Below the pieces are notes generated by a model. The model was not told the origin of the DNA. It did not search any database and saw only the letters and a program-made list of their open reading frames with translations. The position numbers and the translations under genes are program-made. Positions 1-7,268 of a stretch of 10,814 nucleotides of DNA are shown here, in pieces. The stretch is from Acanthamoeba castellanii str. Neff (taxonomy: Eukaryota > Discosea > Longamoebia > Acanthamoebidae): contig NW_004457289.1 of NCBI RefSeq assembly GCF_000313135.1, forward strand, positions 16,159 to 26,972. The letters run 5' to 3'. The first letter of the stretch is position 1. Every line of letters starts with the position of its first letter.

Positions 1-1254
1 CTTCTTCTTGGGGGTCTTCTCCTTCTTGGTCTTCTTGGAGGGCTTGACCTCTTCTTCTTCTTGTTCCGCCTCCTCGTCGGCCTCCTTGGCTTTCCGCTTG
101 CTGCGCTTCTTCTTCTGCTCCTTCTTGGCTGAGTCCTCGCTGCTGGGCAGCTGTGTGGCCTCCTCGCTGGCCGCCTCCTCGGCCTCCTGGTGCTGCTCGT
201 GGGCCTGGCTCTCGCGAGCCGGCTTGCTCGCCTCGAGGCCCGGCACATGACGCAGCGGGCCGGTGCGTGGCGCCAGCATCGAACCGAAGATGGTGATGAT
301 TCCTCGCGACGTGTTCACCCTGCCCGTGTCAAACATCAACACCGCACACACGACACGCACCGACCGCACACGACACACATCGTGAGACGCAAGCGCTTGG
401 GGCCTGGGAGAGCGGGCCGGGCGTACGCAGTGGTCTGGAAAGCGGCAAAACGGCCGGGCGAGAGCTCGCGGGAGGGGTCGGTGGTGGATCGCCAGCACTC
501 AACGGCAGTCACCGAGGCGGCGCTGGCCTCGTCATCGTCCTCGTCTTCGTTTTCGTCCTCGTCTTCATCTTCGTTCTTTTCCTTGGCGGCCGTCGTCGTG
601 GTGGTGGTCACCGCCGCAAAGTCGGCCGGCACGGCGTCACGGCTCACCGAAGCGTTGAACGCGCCCGCCACCAGCAGGCCCACGTGGTCCGAGCCCACCT
701 TGTTCACCTCACCCACTGCAACACACAATGACACACCGCACGACACACACACGACGAGGTCAGCAAGGTGGTCGGGTAGAAGGCCCACCAAAAGAAGAAC
801 GAGGAGGTACCGAGGGTGAGGCCGGGCGAGGGGGCGAAGAAGAGGGCGTGGAGGCGCACGCGGCAGTGGAGCTCGGGCTGCTCGTACATGATACGGCCGC
901 ACGACCCCTCCAATGCCACGCCCCAGTAGGCCACCAGCACGCCGCCGGCGCCTCCCTCTCCCAACGCTACATACCTGGCACGATAAATAAGTATATTTAT
1001 TATAAAGTATTTATCGCTCAATTAGTAGCTTGAATTTGTTTTATTAATTTTATTCAAACTAATTGAGCGATAAATAGAAATCACTGCGGGGAGGCGTACT
1101 TCATGAGGCTCTGATTGAGGCGGTTGCACACGGCGGCATTGATGTCGCGCAGGCCGCTGGGCGGCAGTGCGAGAGTGAGCAGGACCTCGACCTCTTTGAA
1201 ACACGACCCGTCTGCGCCCCTTCGCTCCGTGCCGGCCTTCGTCTTCGTCGCCAT
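1..1254 (-). CDS. RPA43: DNA-directed RNA polymerase I subunit RPA43 (POLR1F family), 3' end outside the window
   Basis: This is the stalk subunit of RNA polymerase I, which transcribes ribosomal RNA in the nucleolus. My model has exons 1254-1085, 974-811, 715-427 and 319-1, all with GT-AG junctions in agreeing phase, giving 314 visible residues. The N-terminal domain carries FKEVEVLLTLALPPSGL and then GVLVAYWGVALEG, which matches the RPA43 pattern of a Leu/Pro-rich strand followed by GVLLAY. The OB-fold contains VGEVNKVGSDHVGLLVAGAF followed by NAS, the family hallmark. An acidic Asp/Glu/Asn insert (about residues 155-175) splits the fold before the closing strand RGIITIFGSML. The visible C-terminal part is Lys/Glu-rich with KKTKKEK-type runs, as is typical of RPA43 tails. 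ATG 1254-1252 is chosen because the family motif starts about 18 residues later. RPB7 and RPC25 are related, but lack this Lys-rich tail and fit the motifs less well. The last intron (426-320) is the least certain. A nearby donor at 378 would also keep the frame. Confidence 0.88.
981..1076. repeat. AT-rich three-armed inverted repeat inside RPA43 intron 1
   Basis: The 19-nt arm at 1008-1026 is perfectly complementary to 1058-1076. After a 3-nt bulge, 1030-1035 also pairs with 1052-1057, leaving a 16-nt AT-rich loop. A third element, CGATAAATA at 981-989, can pair with the outer part of the first arm (TATTTATCG, 1008-1016). Two mutually exclusive hairpins are therefore possible. The whole block sits within the 110-nt intron 1084-975 and is far richer in A and T than anything around it. 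It could be a miniature inverted-repeat element or an introner-like insertion, or a folded intron that brings the splice sites together. No target-site duplication is obvious. Confidence 0.75.
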
Positions 1255-1438
1255 CTTTTCAATTGTGATCGATCCTCTTCCGATCCGGAGAAGAAAAACG
1301 AGGGAACGGACATTGTGTGCAGAAAATTGATAAAGAAATCATTATTTCTCGCATTTTTGTGGCGAAAAAGAGGATCGAGAGATGGGCTGTGCAATGGATT
1401 GGGATGCATTTGAGTGTTGGCTTATTGACCAACATCTT
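1255..1438 (-). promoter_or_regulatory. Short intergenic spacer upstream of RPA43
   Basis: Only 184 nt separate the stop codon of the upstream minus-strand gene from the RPA43 start codon. This stretch must hold both the 3' processing signals of the former and the promoter of the latter. I see no clear TATA box and no canonical AATAAA on the minus strand. The stretch is poorer in GC than the coding exons. The call rests on position alone. Confidence 0.4.
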
Positions 1439-2072
1439 TTACACCATCTTCTTGGTTGAGGCCTTCTGGGATTCGACGATCTTCTTGGCATCCTCCACGC
1501 CCTGACCGCCGGTGCGCGCTGTCTCGTTCTCGATGGAGTGCTGGGGGCGCATGTACATGTACATCCACCAGAGCATGAGGCCCACGCCCACGACGGCACC
1601 GCCGGTGGCCATCGAGAACTCGACGGGGTACTTCCTCACCTCGGGCGCCATGGCCTTGTCCTCCATGTCGTGGGCCGCCTTCTTGATCTTCTCGCCCATC
1701 CCGCTCGCGGCATCGCTCGCTCGGTTCAGGGCATCGTCAGCGCCAGCCGCGTGGGCCGCACTCTTGAACGCGTTCTTGGCCTGGTCGGTCTTCTCGCTCA
1801 CAGCCTCCTGCAAAAATGCAAAGAACAGCGGTGAGTCAACGTGTGTGTGCGTGTCGTGCGTGTCGTGCGTCGTTTGCCTAAACAAAAAGTAGTACCTTGA
1901 GGGGGTTCAGGGCGGGGTCATTGATGCCAGCGTTCTCTACGCGGCCCCGACGAGACTCGAGGGGGCCGAGGGCGGGCACCGAGGCGCGGTATGTGGTGTA
2001 GAGGGCGCGGCTTGTGAGGGTGGTGGAGGTGGGCAAGGCGCGGGCAACGGGAACTCGGCTGAAGGCGCGCAT
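1439..2072 (-). CDS. Putative mitochondrial single-pass membrane protein, family unknown (181 aa)
   Basis: There are two exons, 2072-1896 and 1807-1439, joined at a phase-0 GT-AG intron of 88 nt (donor GTACTA, acceptor TTTTTGCAG). The first 30 or so residues start MRAFSRVPVARALPTSTTL, rich in Arg, Ser, Thr and Ala without acidic residues, which resembles a mitochondrial targeting leader. Residues about 60-112 are Ala/Lys/Glu/Asp-rich (AKNAFKSAAHAAG, GEKIKKAAHDMEDK) and probably form an amphipathic helix, somewhat like LEA-type or ATPase-associated helices. A hydrophobic segment at about 124-145 (ATGGAVVGVGLMLWWMYMYM) is a likely membrane span. A polar tail of about 35 residues ends in KKMV. 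I do not recognise the family. A role in the inner membrane, for example as a small accessory subunit, is only inference. Confidence 0.8.
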
Positions 2073-2461
2073 GTTTGATGCTATGAAGCGTGTGATGTGG
2101 TAGTGGCAGTGGCGACTGCTTGGCTTGGGGATGTGTGGTGGTGCGAATCGGACGGAATGGGTTTGTGAGAATGGGGATGATGGCGCAGAGTATTTATGGG
2201 GCGGACAGCACAACACGACACGGTGACCAACCATCACCGCAGTGTGGGCAGCGCGGAGGGTTCAACCAAAGGGACACCAGGCAGGATTCCAGAGGAAGGT
2301 GGCCGAATGCAATGCCTGGAGCGCGTGGCAGGATTCCCGCTGACGTGATTTTCTTCGTTTTTCTTTTCTTTCTTTTCAAGGATAGTGTGTCGACAAAGGC
2401 GAGGAAGGAGGGAAGGAAGAAGCAGAAGGGGGGAGGCAACGAGTTGCGGCACCGCCGTAGC
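2073..2461. promoter_or_regulatory. Divergent promoter region between the mitochondrial-protein gene and XPR1
   Basis: These 389 nt lie between two oppositely oriented start codons and must contain both promoters. On the minus strand, CATAAATA (about 2191-2198) lies about 120 nt upstream of the minus-strand ATG and could be a TATA box. On the plus strand, a pyrimidine-rich tract (2348-2379) and then a purine-rich GGAAGGAAG-like tract (2401-2434) precede the XPR1 ATG, with no TATA-like element. The 11-mer GGCAGGATTCC occurs twice, about 50 nt apart (near 2280 and 2329), and could be a binding site pair. I see no gene here. An upstream reading frame that runs into the SPX exon is not needed, because the SPX motif begins at the ATG chosen below. 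Confidence 0.5.
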
Positions 2462-4743
2462 ATGACGTTCGAGAAGCAACTACAGTTTCACGCCGTAACC
2501 ACATGGAGGCGCAAGTACATTGCTTACGGCGAGGTGAAAAAGATTCTCAAGCGCATTGAGCAGCTGCTCCGCGATGAGAGGGTGGGCCAAACGGCGGCAG
2601 GCGGGCTCGAAGAAGATGGGGCGACCTCTGACGAAGAGGGGTACGTGGGGCACCACCACCACCACCACCATGAAGGCGAGGGCCTGCTGGTCGGGAAACA
2701 CCGCGCGGCAGAGGTGGAGGAAGCCCTGGAGGAGCTCGAGCTCACCTTCTTCCGCCGCCTGCGGGACGAACAAGCCAAGGTCGATGGCTTCTACCACCAG
2801 CAGCTCCAGTACCTCCTCACTCGCTCCGAACGTCTCAACGACCAGCTACGCAGCTTCGAAGCCGCCTCGGAGGTGCGCTGCGTCATCTTTTTTTTTGTTC
2901 TATTGTTCTTTTGTGCTCGTGTAGAGGCTCGGGCCTCACTCATGGCGTGATGGACTACGTTGGCGGTGGTGGCGCTCCTGTTTGGTGCTCATCATCATCG
3001 TCATCAACAATAGGGCCGCCTGGCGGGATCGCAGTTGTCTCCGGCGGACTTGCACAAGGCGTCGAAGAGGCTGGAGAAGGCCGTGGTCGACTTCTACCGC
3101 CACCTCATGCTACTCGACAACTATGCCCTTTTCAACTTCACCGCCTTCCAAAAGGTTCTCTTGCTCTAGCCCTATCTCTCTGTCATGCCCCTGCAAGGCT
3201 CGTTCCACGAGTTGAGTGCCGATCTTCCGCTTACCGTGTGCGTGTGCGTGTGCGTGTGCGTGTGCGTGTGCAAACGTGCTTGGTACTGGCGCCTTGCAGC
3301 TCCTGATGAAGCACGACCGTATCACGCAGCTATCCAGCGCCGAGTACCTCGAGCTCATCGAGCACACATCTTTCGTCGCACGCACCACGCTCACCAGCCT
3401 CATCCACGACACCGAGGAGAAGTTCCGGTGCGTGCGCCTTCGATCGCACTACACCTTCTTCACCAAGAAGTGTCTGTCTCTGATCTCCTTGGGGCGCACG
3501 ACCACAGGGACATGTTCGCCAATGGGAGCCTTGACAAAGCCAAGGCAAAGCTGTTGGCCCGACAGCACGACTACTTCGACTGGAAGGTCCTCCAGCTCGG
3601 CTTTGTACGCACCCCGAAGCTCCGCTTTTCTTTTCTCTTCATTTTCTTTTGTTCCTTTATTTAGTTTCGATCAGATCATCATCGTTTCGGTTGTCCCAAC
3701 CCCCTCCAATTCCAAATCGGTGACCATGCCTGTTTCACAACGGCGCAATAGCAAGGATCCACCCTCCGCCACCACATCTTCCTTGCGTATAGATCGATTA
3801 TGGTTCCAATGTTTAAATGGAGCACAAGAAGAGGTACATGCAATCACGTTCACAATGGATGCACGAGGAACTCCCAAATTCGCGTTCGCCTCGAAAAGAA
3901 ATGACCAGAAGAAGTAGAATCTTCATGAAGATCTTGCTGTTTCAACTTTCATCACCTGCTACTTCGATAATGCTTATTCTCTGTCTCCCTACTTGCAGGT
4001 GGCTGGAGGGGCGGCATGCATCCTGCTGGCGCTGGTGCTCCTGCTGCTGCAAGGCCAGGTGCAGGAGGTGACCGGTCCGGTCGGGTGGAGCAAGGTGCTG
4101 CCCGTGTACCGCCTCAGCGCCATGCCCATCCTCGGTATCTGGTTGTGGGGAGTCAACGTGCTCATCTGGCACCGCACCCGGGTCAACCATGTCTACATAT
4201 TCGACCTCAGCCCCACCTCCGCCCTCAGCCACATCCACCTCTTCAGGGTACTGCCACACAACACACAACACATAACACACACACACATTGTCATATGGAT
4301 GTGCTGGCTAACGCGTGGACGGACTAATAATGGATCACTGCAGTTTGCCGGTTTTCTGAGCGTGCTCTGGGGCACCTCCTTCTTCCTCTACGCCGGCACC
4401 GCCGCAGGGCACTTCAACGCTGGTCCAGCTGAGGTGCGTGCTCTCTTGCACGATCCCCTCTCCTACTTCTTGGCGAATTCTTCGGCGTACTGACCGCTTT
4501 AGCTCTTTCGTTGAGATCAGATCTTCCCGTTGGCGCTGACGTGCACGCTCATATTGCTCATCGTCTGCCCCTTCAACATCCTCCATCGATCTTCCCGCGT
4601 GTTCTTCCTCCAAGTGCTCGTGTCCGTGGTACCGTGCCGTCCGATCATCTTACACTCACTGCAGCGCGTAATGTCATACGCATGCTAGACGGGACACTAT
4701 GGCACTCACAAGCCACACGTACGACACCACACACACACACACA

Positions 4744-4799
<56 letters not shown>

Positions 4800-6417
4800 G
4801 TGCTGGCGCCCTTCGGCAAACTGCGCTTCGTGGACGGCTACCTCGGCGATCTGCTCACGTCCATGGTCCACCCCACCCGCGGCCTCCCTCCAATGCGCTG
4901 TCCCATCTCACTCTCGGCGCTTCGTTCGGTGGTCCTGACAACAGGTCAAAACGCTGGGCGATGCGGAGTACACGGTGTGTTACTACACCACCGGGGACTG
5001 GCTGGAGAACACCGGCCGCTGCCAGATCGCGAACAGGTACCCCTACCGCTACCCCTTTTGGCGCTGCGTGCCTGCTGCTCTCTTGCCGCCTCATTCCCGC
5101 ATAGGAGGGGGGACTGCTCACCCCTCGCAATTTTTCCGGCCATCAACACAGGTACGGCGCTGCCGCGATGGCTTGCCTGCCGCTGTTCTGGCGCATGATG
5201 CAATGTCTCGGCCGTTACTCCGCCACCAAGCACGTCGAGGTGCGCACACACACATTTCATCCCGCCGCTGCCAACAACATCACTTCTCTTGACGCATTAT
5301 ACGACACCTTCGCGCGCGCGCACACACGAACACGCACTCGCACACACGACACACACCTTTGTGGTCTGGTCTGATCGTCGTCATGAATCCCATCTTGTGC
5401 GCAGCATTTGGGAAACTCGACCAAGTACCTGGTGGCCCTCTCTGTGGTGCTCCTCTCGCAACTCTACGGCGACCTCTCCTCTGCCGGTACCGCCCGCGAC
5501 ACGCACCACCGCACACGCACACGCGCACTGCAATCGTAATGGGTGGGTTTGTGTTTTATTTGCTATTGATCAATGCCTTGCAACGTGAATCGGCATAGGC
5601 GAGTGGTCGGCGATTCGGGTGCTGTGGTGTATCGCCTTCATCGTGTCAACGCTCTACTCGTACCTTTGGGACATCTTCATGGATTGGGGCCTGGGCCGAT
5701 GGCACTCGCAGAACTTCCCCCTCCGAGACGAACTCTTCTATTCCAACCGGTACTGCCCAACCATGCGCCTTGCTGGGAGACGCACGACGTGCCCCCTGAC
5801 ACACACACACACCACACACACCACACACACCACACAAACAGGAAGTGGTTCTACTACTATTGCATTGTGAGCAATTTCGTGTTCCGTTTCTTCTGGACCA
5901 TCACACTGAGCGGCACCCCCATCCACACCGGCATCGACTCCACCACAATGGGTTGGATCGCCGCCACTGTCGAGGTCGTGCGGTACGTTACGCTACTGCC
6001 CAAGAGAAAAAACGTTTCCAGCAATAACTCACACAACATGACCAATGATACGGCAGACGATTTACGTGGTCATTGCTGCGCGTGGAGAATGAGTTCCAGA
6101 GCAAGGCTGGCGATGTGAGCGTCTACCGCGATACGGACTTCATCCCGCTGCCCTTCCAGGTCAACCAGGTCGAGGTCTCTGATGCTGAGCATGGCGCATG
6201 GCGGCATACGGATGACGACAATGACGAACATGATGGCCAGGACGAAGAGAGGCCACACATGCAGCCCCCACCACGGGGTGGCATGCTGGTCAATGGGAAG
6301 GGCAAGAACACCACTGCCTCCACTGGCACCACCACTGTGGGCAGTCCACTCTCATCCTATGATGATGATGGTGACCTGCACATGCTTTACTCCATCAATG
6401 CAACAACACACCAGTAA
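2462..6417 (+). CDS. XPR1: SPX-EXS phosphate exporter, XPR1/PHO1 family (726 aa, 14 exons)
   Basis: The family exports inorganic phosphate and is gated by inositol pyrophosphates binding the SPX domain. Exons: 2462-2872, 3035-3154, 3300-3427, 3508-3604, 3999-4247, 4344-4433, 4521-4625, 4800-4865, 4945-5036, 5152-5239, 5405-5486, 5599-5749, 5842-5982, 6057-6417. All phases agree. SPX spans residues 1-220: it opens MTFEKQLQFHAVTTWRRKYI, Y22 and K26 occupy the usual ligand positions, and the second basic patch is FQKLLMKHD (K177, K181, with Met at 180 where relatives usually have Lys). A His7 run lies in an acidic loop. EXS spans about 245-625, with membrane segments and the signatures LWGVNVLIW, RSSRVFFL, TVCYYTTGDWL, WRMMQCLGRY, WDIFMDWGLG (D534, D538), FRFFWTI (R575) and RRFTWSLLRVENEF (R607/R608). 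An acidic cytosolic tail of about 100 residues follows. The first acceptor could instead be at 3013, adding seven residues. Confidence 0.92.
3236..3271. repeat. (GTGTGC)6 microsatellite in XPR1 intron 2
   Basis: Six perfect copies of GTGTGC lie in the 145-nt intron 3155-3299, about 30 nt upstream of its acceptor. No coding role is needed. The reading frames that run through it encode only Val/Cys or Ala/Cys alternations. Confidence 0.9.
3605..3998 (+). other. Longest intron of XPR1 (intron 4, 394 nt)
   Basis: Exon 4 ends ...WKVLQLGF and exon 5 starts VAGGAACILLALVLLLL, which joins the end of SPX directly to the first EXS membrane span as in other family members. No exon appears to be missing. 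The intron is more than twice as long as any other in the window and poorer in GC. It starts with a T-rich tract at 3625-3663 and contains an unexplained stretch (3664-3917) that stays open in one frame for about 85 codons before a TAG, with no recognisable motif. It may contain a degraded insertion, or simply be a longer intron. Confidence 0.6.
4729..4796. repeat. Long (CA)n microsatellite in XPR1 intron 7
   Basis: Eight CA units (4729-4744) are followed by one GT interruption and 25 uninterrupted units (4747-4796). The tract ends three nucleotides before the exon 8 boundary: the acceptor is the TAG at 4797-4799. The usual polypyrimidine tract is replaced by alternating purine and pyrimidine, so repeat length may influence splicing. 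This is the longest perfect microsatellite in the window and a likely polymorphic site. Confidence 0.93.
5799..5837. repeat. CA-rich repeat in XPR1 intron 12
   Basis: This is a run of ACAC with spaced CC interruptions, giving an ACACACACC periodicity. It lies immediately before the acceptor at 5840-5841. It resembles intron 7 in placing a CA-rich repeat where a pyrimidine tract is expected. Confidence 0.8.
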
Positions 6418-6502
6418 CATCATGCAAGTGTTCTTGGCAAACACAACAGATTGTAGGAATCACCAGCATCCTGTTTCTGCTATGGTTTGCCTCCCCAACT
6501 GG
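6398..6502. repeat. Direct duplication, copy A (overlaps the XPR1 stop codon)
   Basis: This copy begins in the last codons of XPR1 and continues past the stop. It aligns with 6729-6826 with identical blocks such as CAGTAACATCATGCAAGTGT and GGAATCACCAGCATC, plus a few substitutions and short indels. A single extra base near 6451 breaks a frame that copy B keeps open. Confidence 0.85.
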
Positions 6503-6728
6503 CTAAACTCCAAGCTCAATTCTTATCCCCACTGTATGTGCAAGGTCTTCTAGCCACATCTCCACCCCATAAACAACTGGGGTGACCCAACTCTGGTTAG
6601 TGGCCATATGGCAAACACACCAGTTGTGCTGCCACCTCCACCTCCTCCTACTCCACACTGCTCTTCCTCTTCTGGCTCCTTGTGGGCTTGTTGCAGAAGA
6701 AGGAGAATGGGGCTAAGGAAGTTCATAA

Positions 6729-6826
6729 ATGCAAAACCACAGCAGTAACATCATGCAAGTGTTCTTAGCAACTGCAACAGTTGTTGGAATCACCAGCATC
6801 ACACCATAGTTTGCCTCTACAACTTG
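6729..6826. repeat. Direct duplication, copy B
   Basis: This is the second copy, 331 nt downstream of copy A. Its plus-strand frame reads MQNHSSNIMQVFLATATV and then VGITSI before an early TAG. In copy A the matching residues are MQQHTSNIMQVFLAN, then the frame is lost. The minus strand of this copy is also open and hydrophobic (MLVIPTTVAVAKNTCMMLLL), so the sense strand of any ancestral coding sequence is not settled. Confidence 0.85.
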
Positions 6827-6972
6827 TTACATGCTCTAATCTCATGGAATCTAAGGTCTGCTAGCATCATCTCACCAAAAATAACCACAAATGTAACTGG
6901 TACAACACACATAGCAATAATTTTGGACAAGTGTGAAAGAAATTTAAAAGAAATTATTTTTCTGTCGACCAT

Positions 6973-7003
6973 AAAAAAAAAAGTCCCCCTGCGGGGGGGC
7001 ACT
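6973..7003 (-). terminator. GC hairpin followed by T10 on the minus strand
   Basis: On the minus strand, AGT pairs with ACT and seven C face five G across a short loop (7003-6982). Ten T follow (6982-6973). The structure lies about 270 nt downstream of the HECT stop codon. It has the form of a bacterial intrinsic terminator or a Pol III stop, but this is a eukaryotic locus. It may act in Pol II 3' end formation, in Pol III termination, or have no function. Confidence 0.35.
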
Positions 7004-7011
7004 ATGTGGGG

Positions 7012-7224
7012 AAAAGGTGTGGAGGTTGTGATGAAATGGCATCAAGGTGCAGAAAAAGGTGTGTGGAAAGGTGTGCAGAAAGGTGCAACAGAAAGGTGTG
7101 GAGGTGTGATAAAAACATCCAGAGGTGGAAAAAAAGGTGCAGGAATGTGACCAAAAGGTGTGCAGGGGGTGGCATGATATGGCATCAAGGTGCAGAAAAA
7201 GGTGTGTGGAAAGGTGTGCAGAAT
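7012..7224. repeat. GGTG-rich minisatellite with a 45-bp perfect direct repeat
   Basis: The stretch is built from variants of AAAGGTGTG(C)AG and AAAGGTGCAG repeated irregularly. Two 45-nt blocks, 7036-7080 and 7179-7223, are identical and 143 nt apart. Strand bias is strong: the plus strand has almost no C outside GTGC. A frame through it would encode Arg-Cys-rich protein, which I take as an artefact of the repeat. It lies directly downstream of the HECT stop codon. Confidence 0.85.
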
Positions 7225-7268
7225 GACACCTGTTTGTTTTGTTTTGATGCAGTGACATACAGACCTGT

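Larger units (their letters stand above)
6418..7268. other. Convergent intergenic region between XPR1 and the HECT ligase gene
   Basis: This 851-nt stretch must hold the 3' untranslated regions of both genes. It contains a diverged direct duplication, a hydrophobic-looking frame remnant between the copies (on the plus strand STLLFLFWLLVGLLQKKE, about 6650-6703), an AT-rich stretch (6860-6965), a hairpin beside an A10 tract and a GGTG-rich minisatellite. I see no intact gene, no tRNA-like cloverleaf and no canonical AATAAA clearly tied to either stop codon. Confidence 0.7.

Noticed and set aside
1..250. The Lys/Glu-rich left end as a histone H1-like or nucleolin-like gene.
   Set aside because: It is continuous in phase with the RPA43 OB-fold exon, and RPA43 proteins normally have Lys-rich tails.
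190..819. A plus-strand frame with Ser runs, opposite RPA43.
   Set aside because: It is the antisense shadow of the acidic and Lys-rich RPA43 exons and contains no recognisable domain.
336..902. A 188-residue minus-strand frame ending in a Cys-rich CVVCGRCVSCVRC tail that resembles a zinc-binding motif.
   Set aside because: The Cys run is a GTGTGTCGTG-type intron repeat read as protein. The frame joins an RPA43 exon with intron sequence on both sides.
2651..2671. The His7 run as a sign of cloning-vector contamination.
   Set aside because: It lies inside a continuous SPX exon with natural flanks and mixed CAC/CAT codons. No vector sequence is near.
4511..5104. A frame encoding alternating Thr-His residues.
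   Set aside because: It is read through the CA microsatellite of XPR1 intron 7. The true exons on both sides are in another frame and match EXS.
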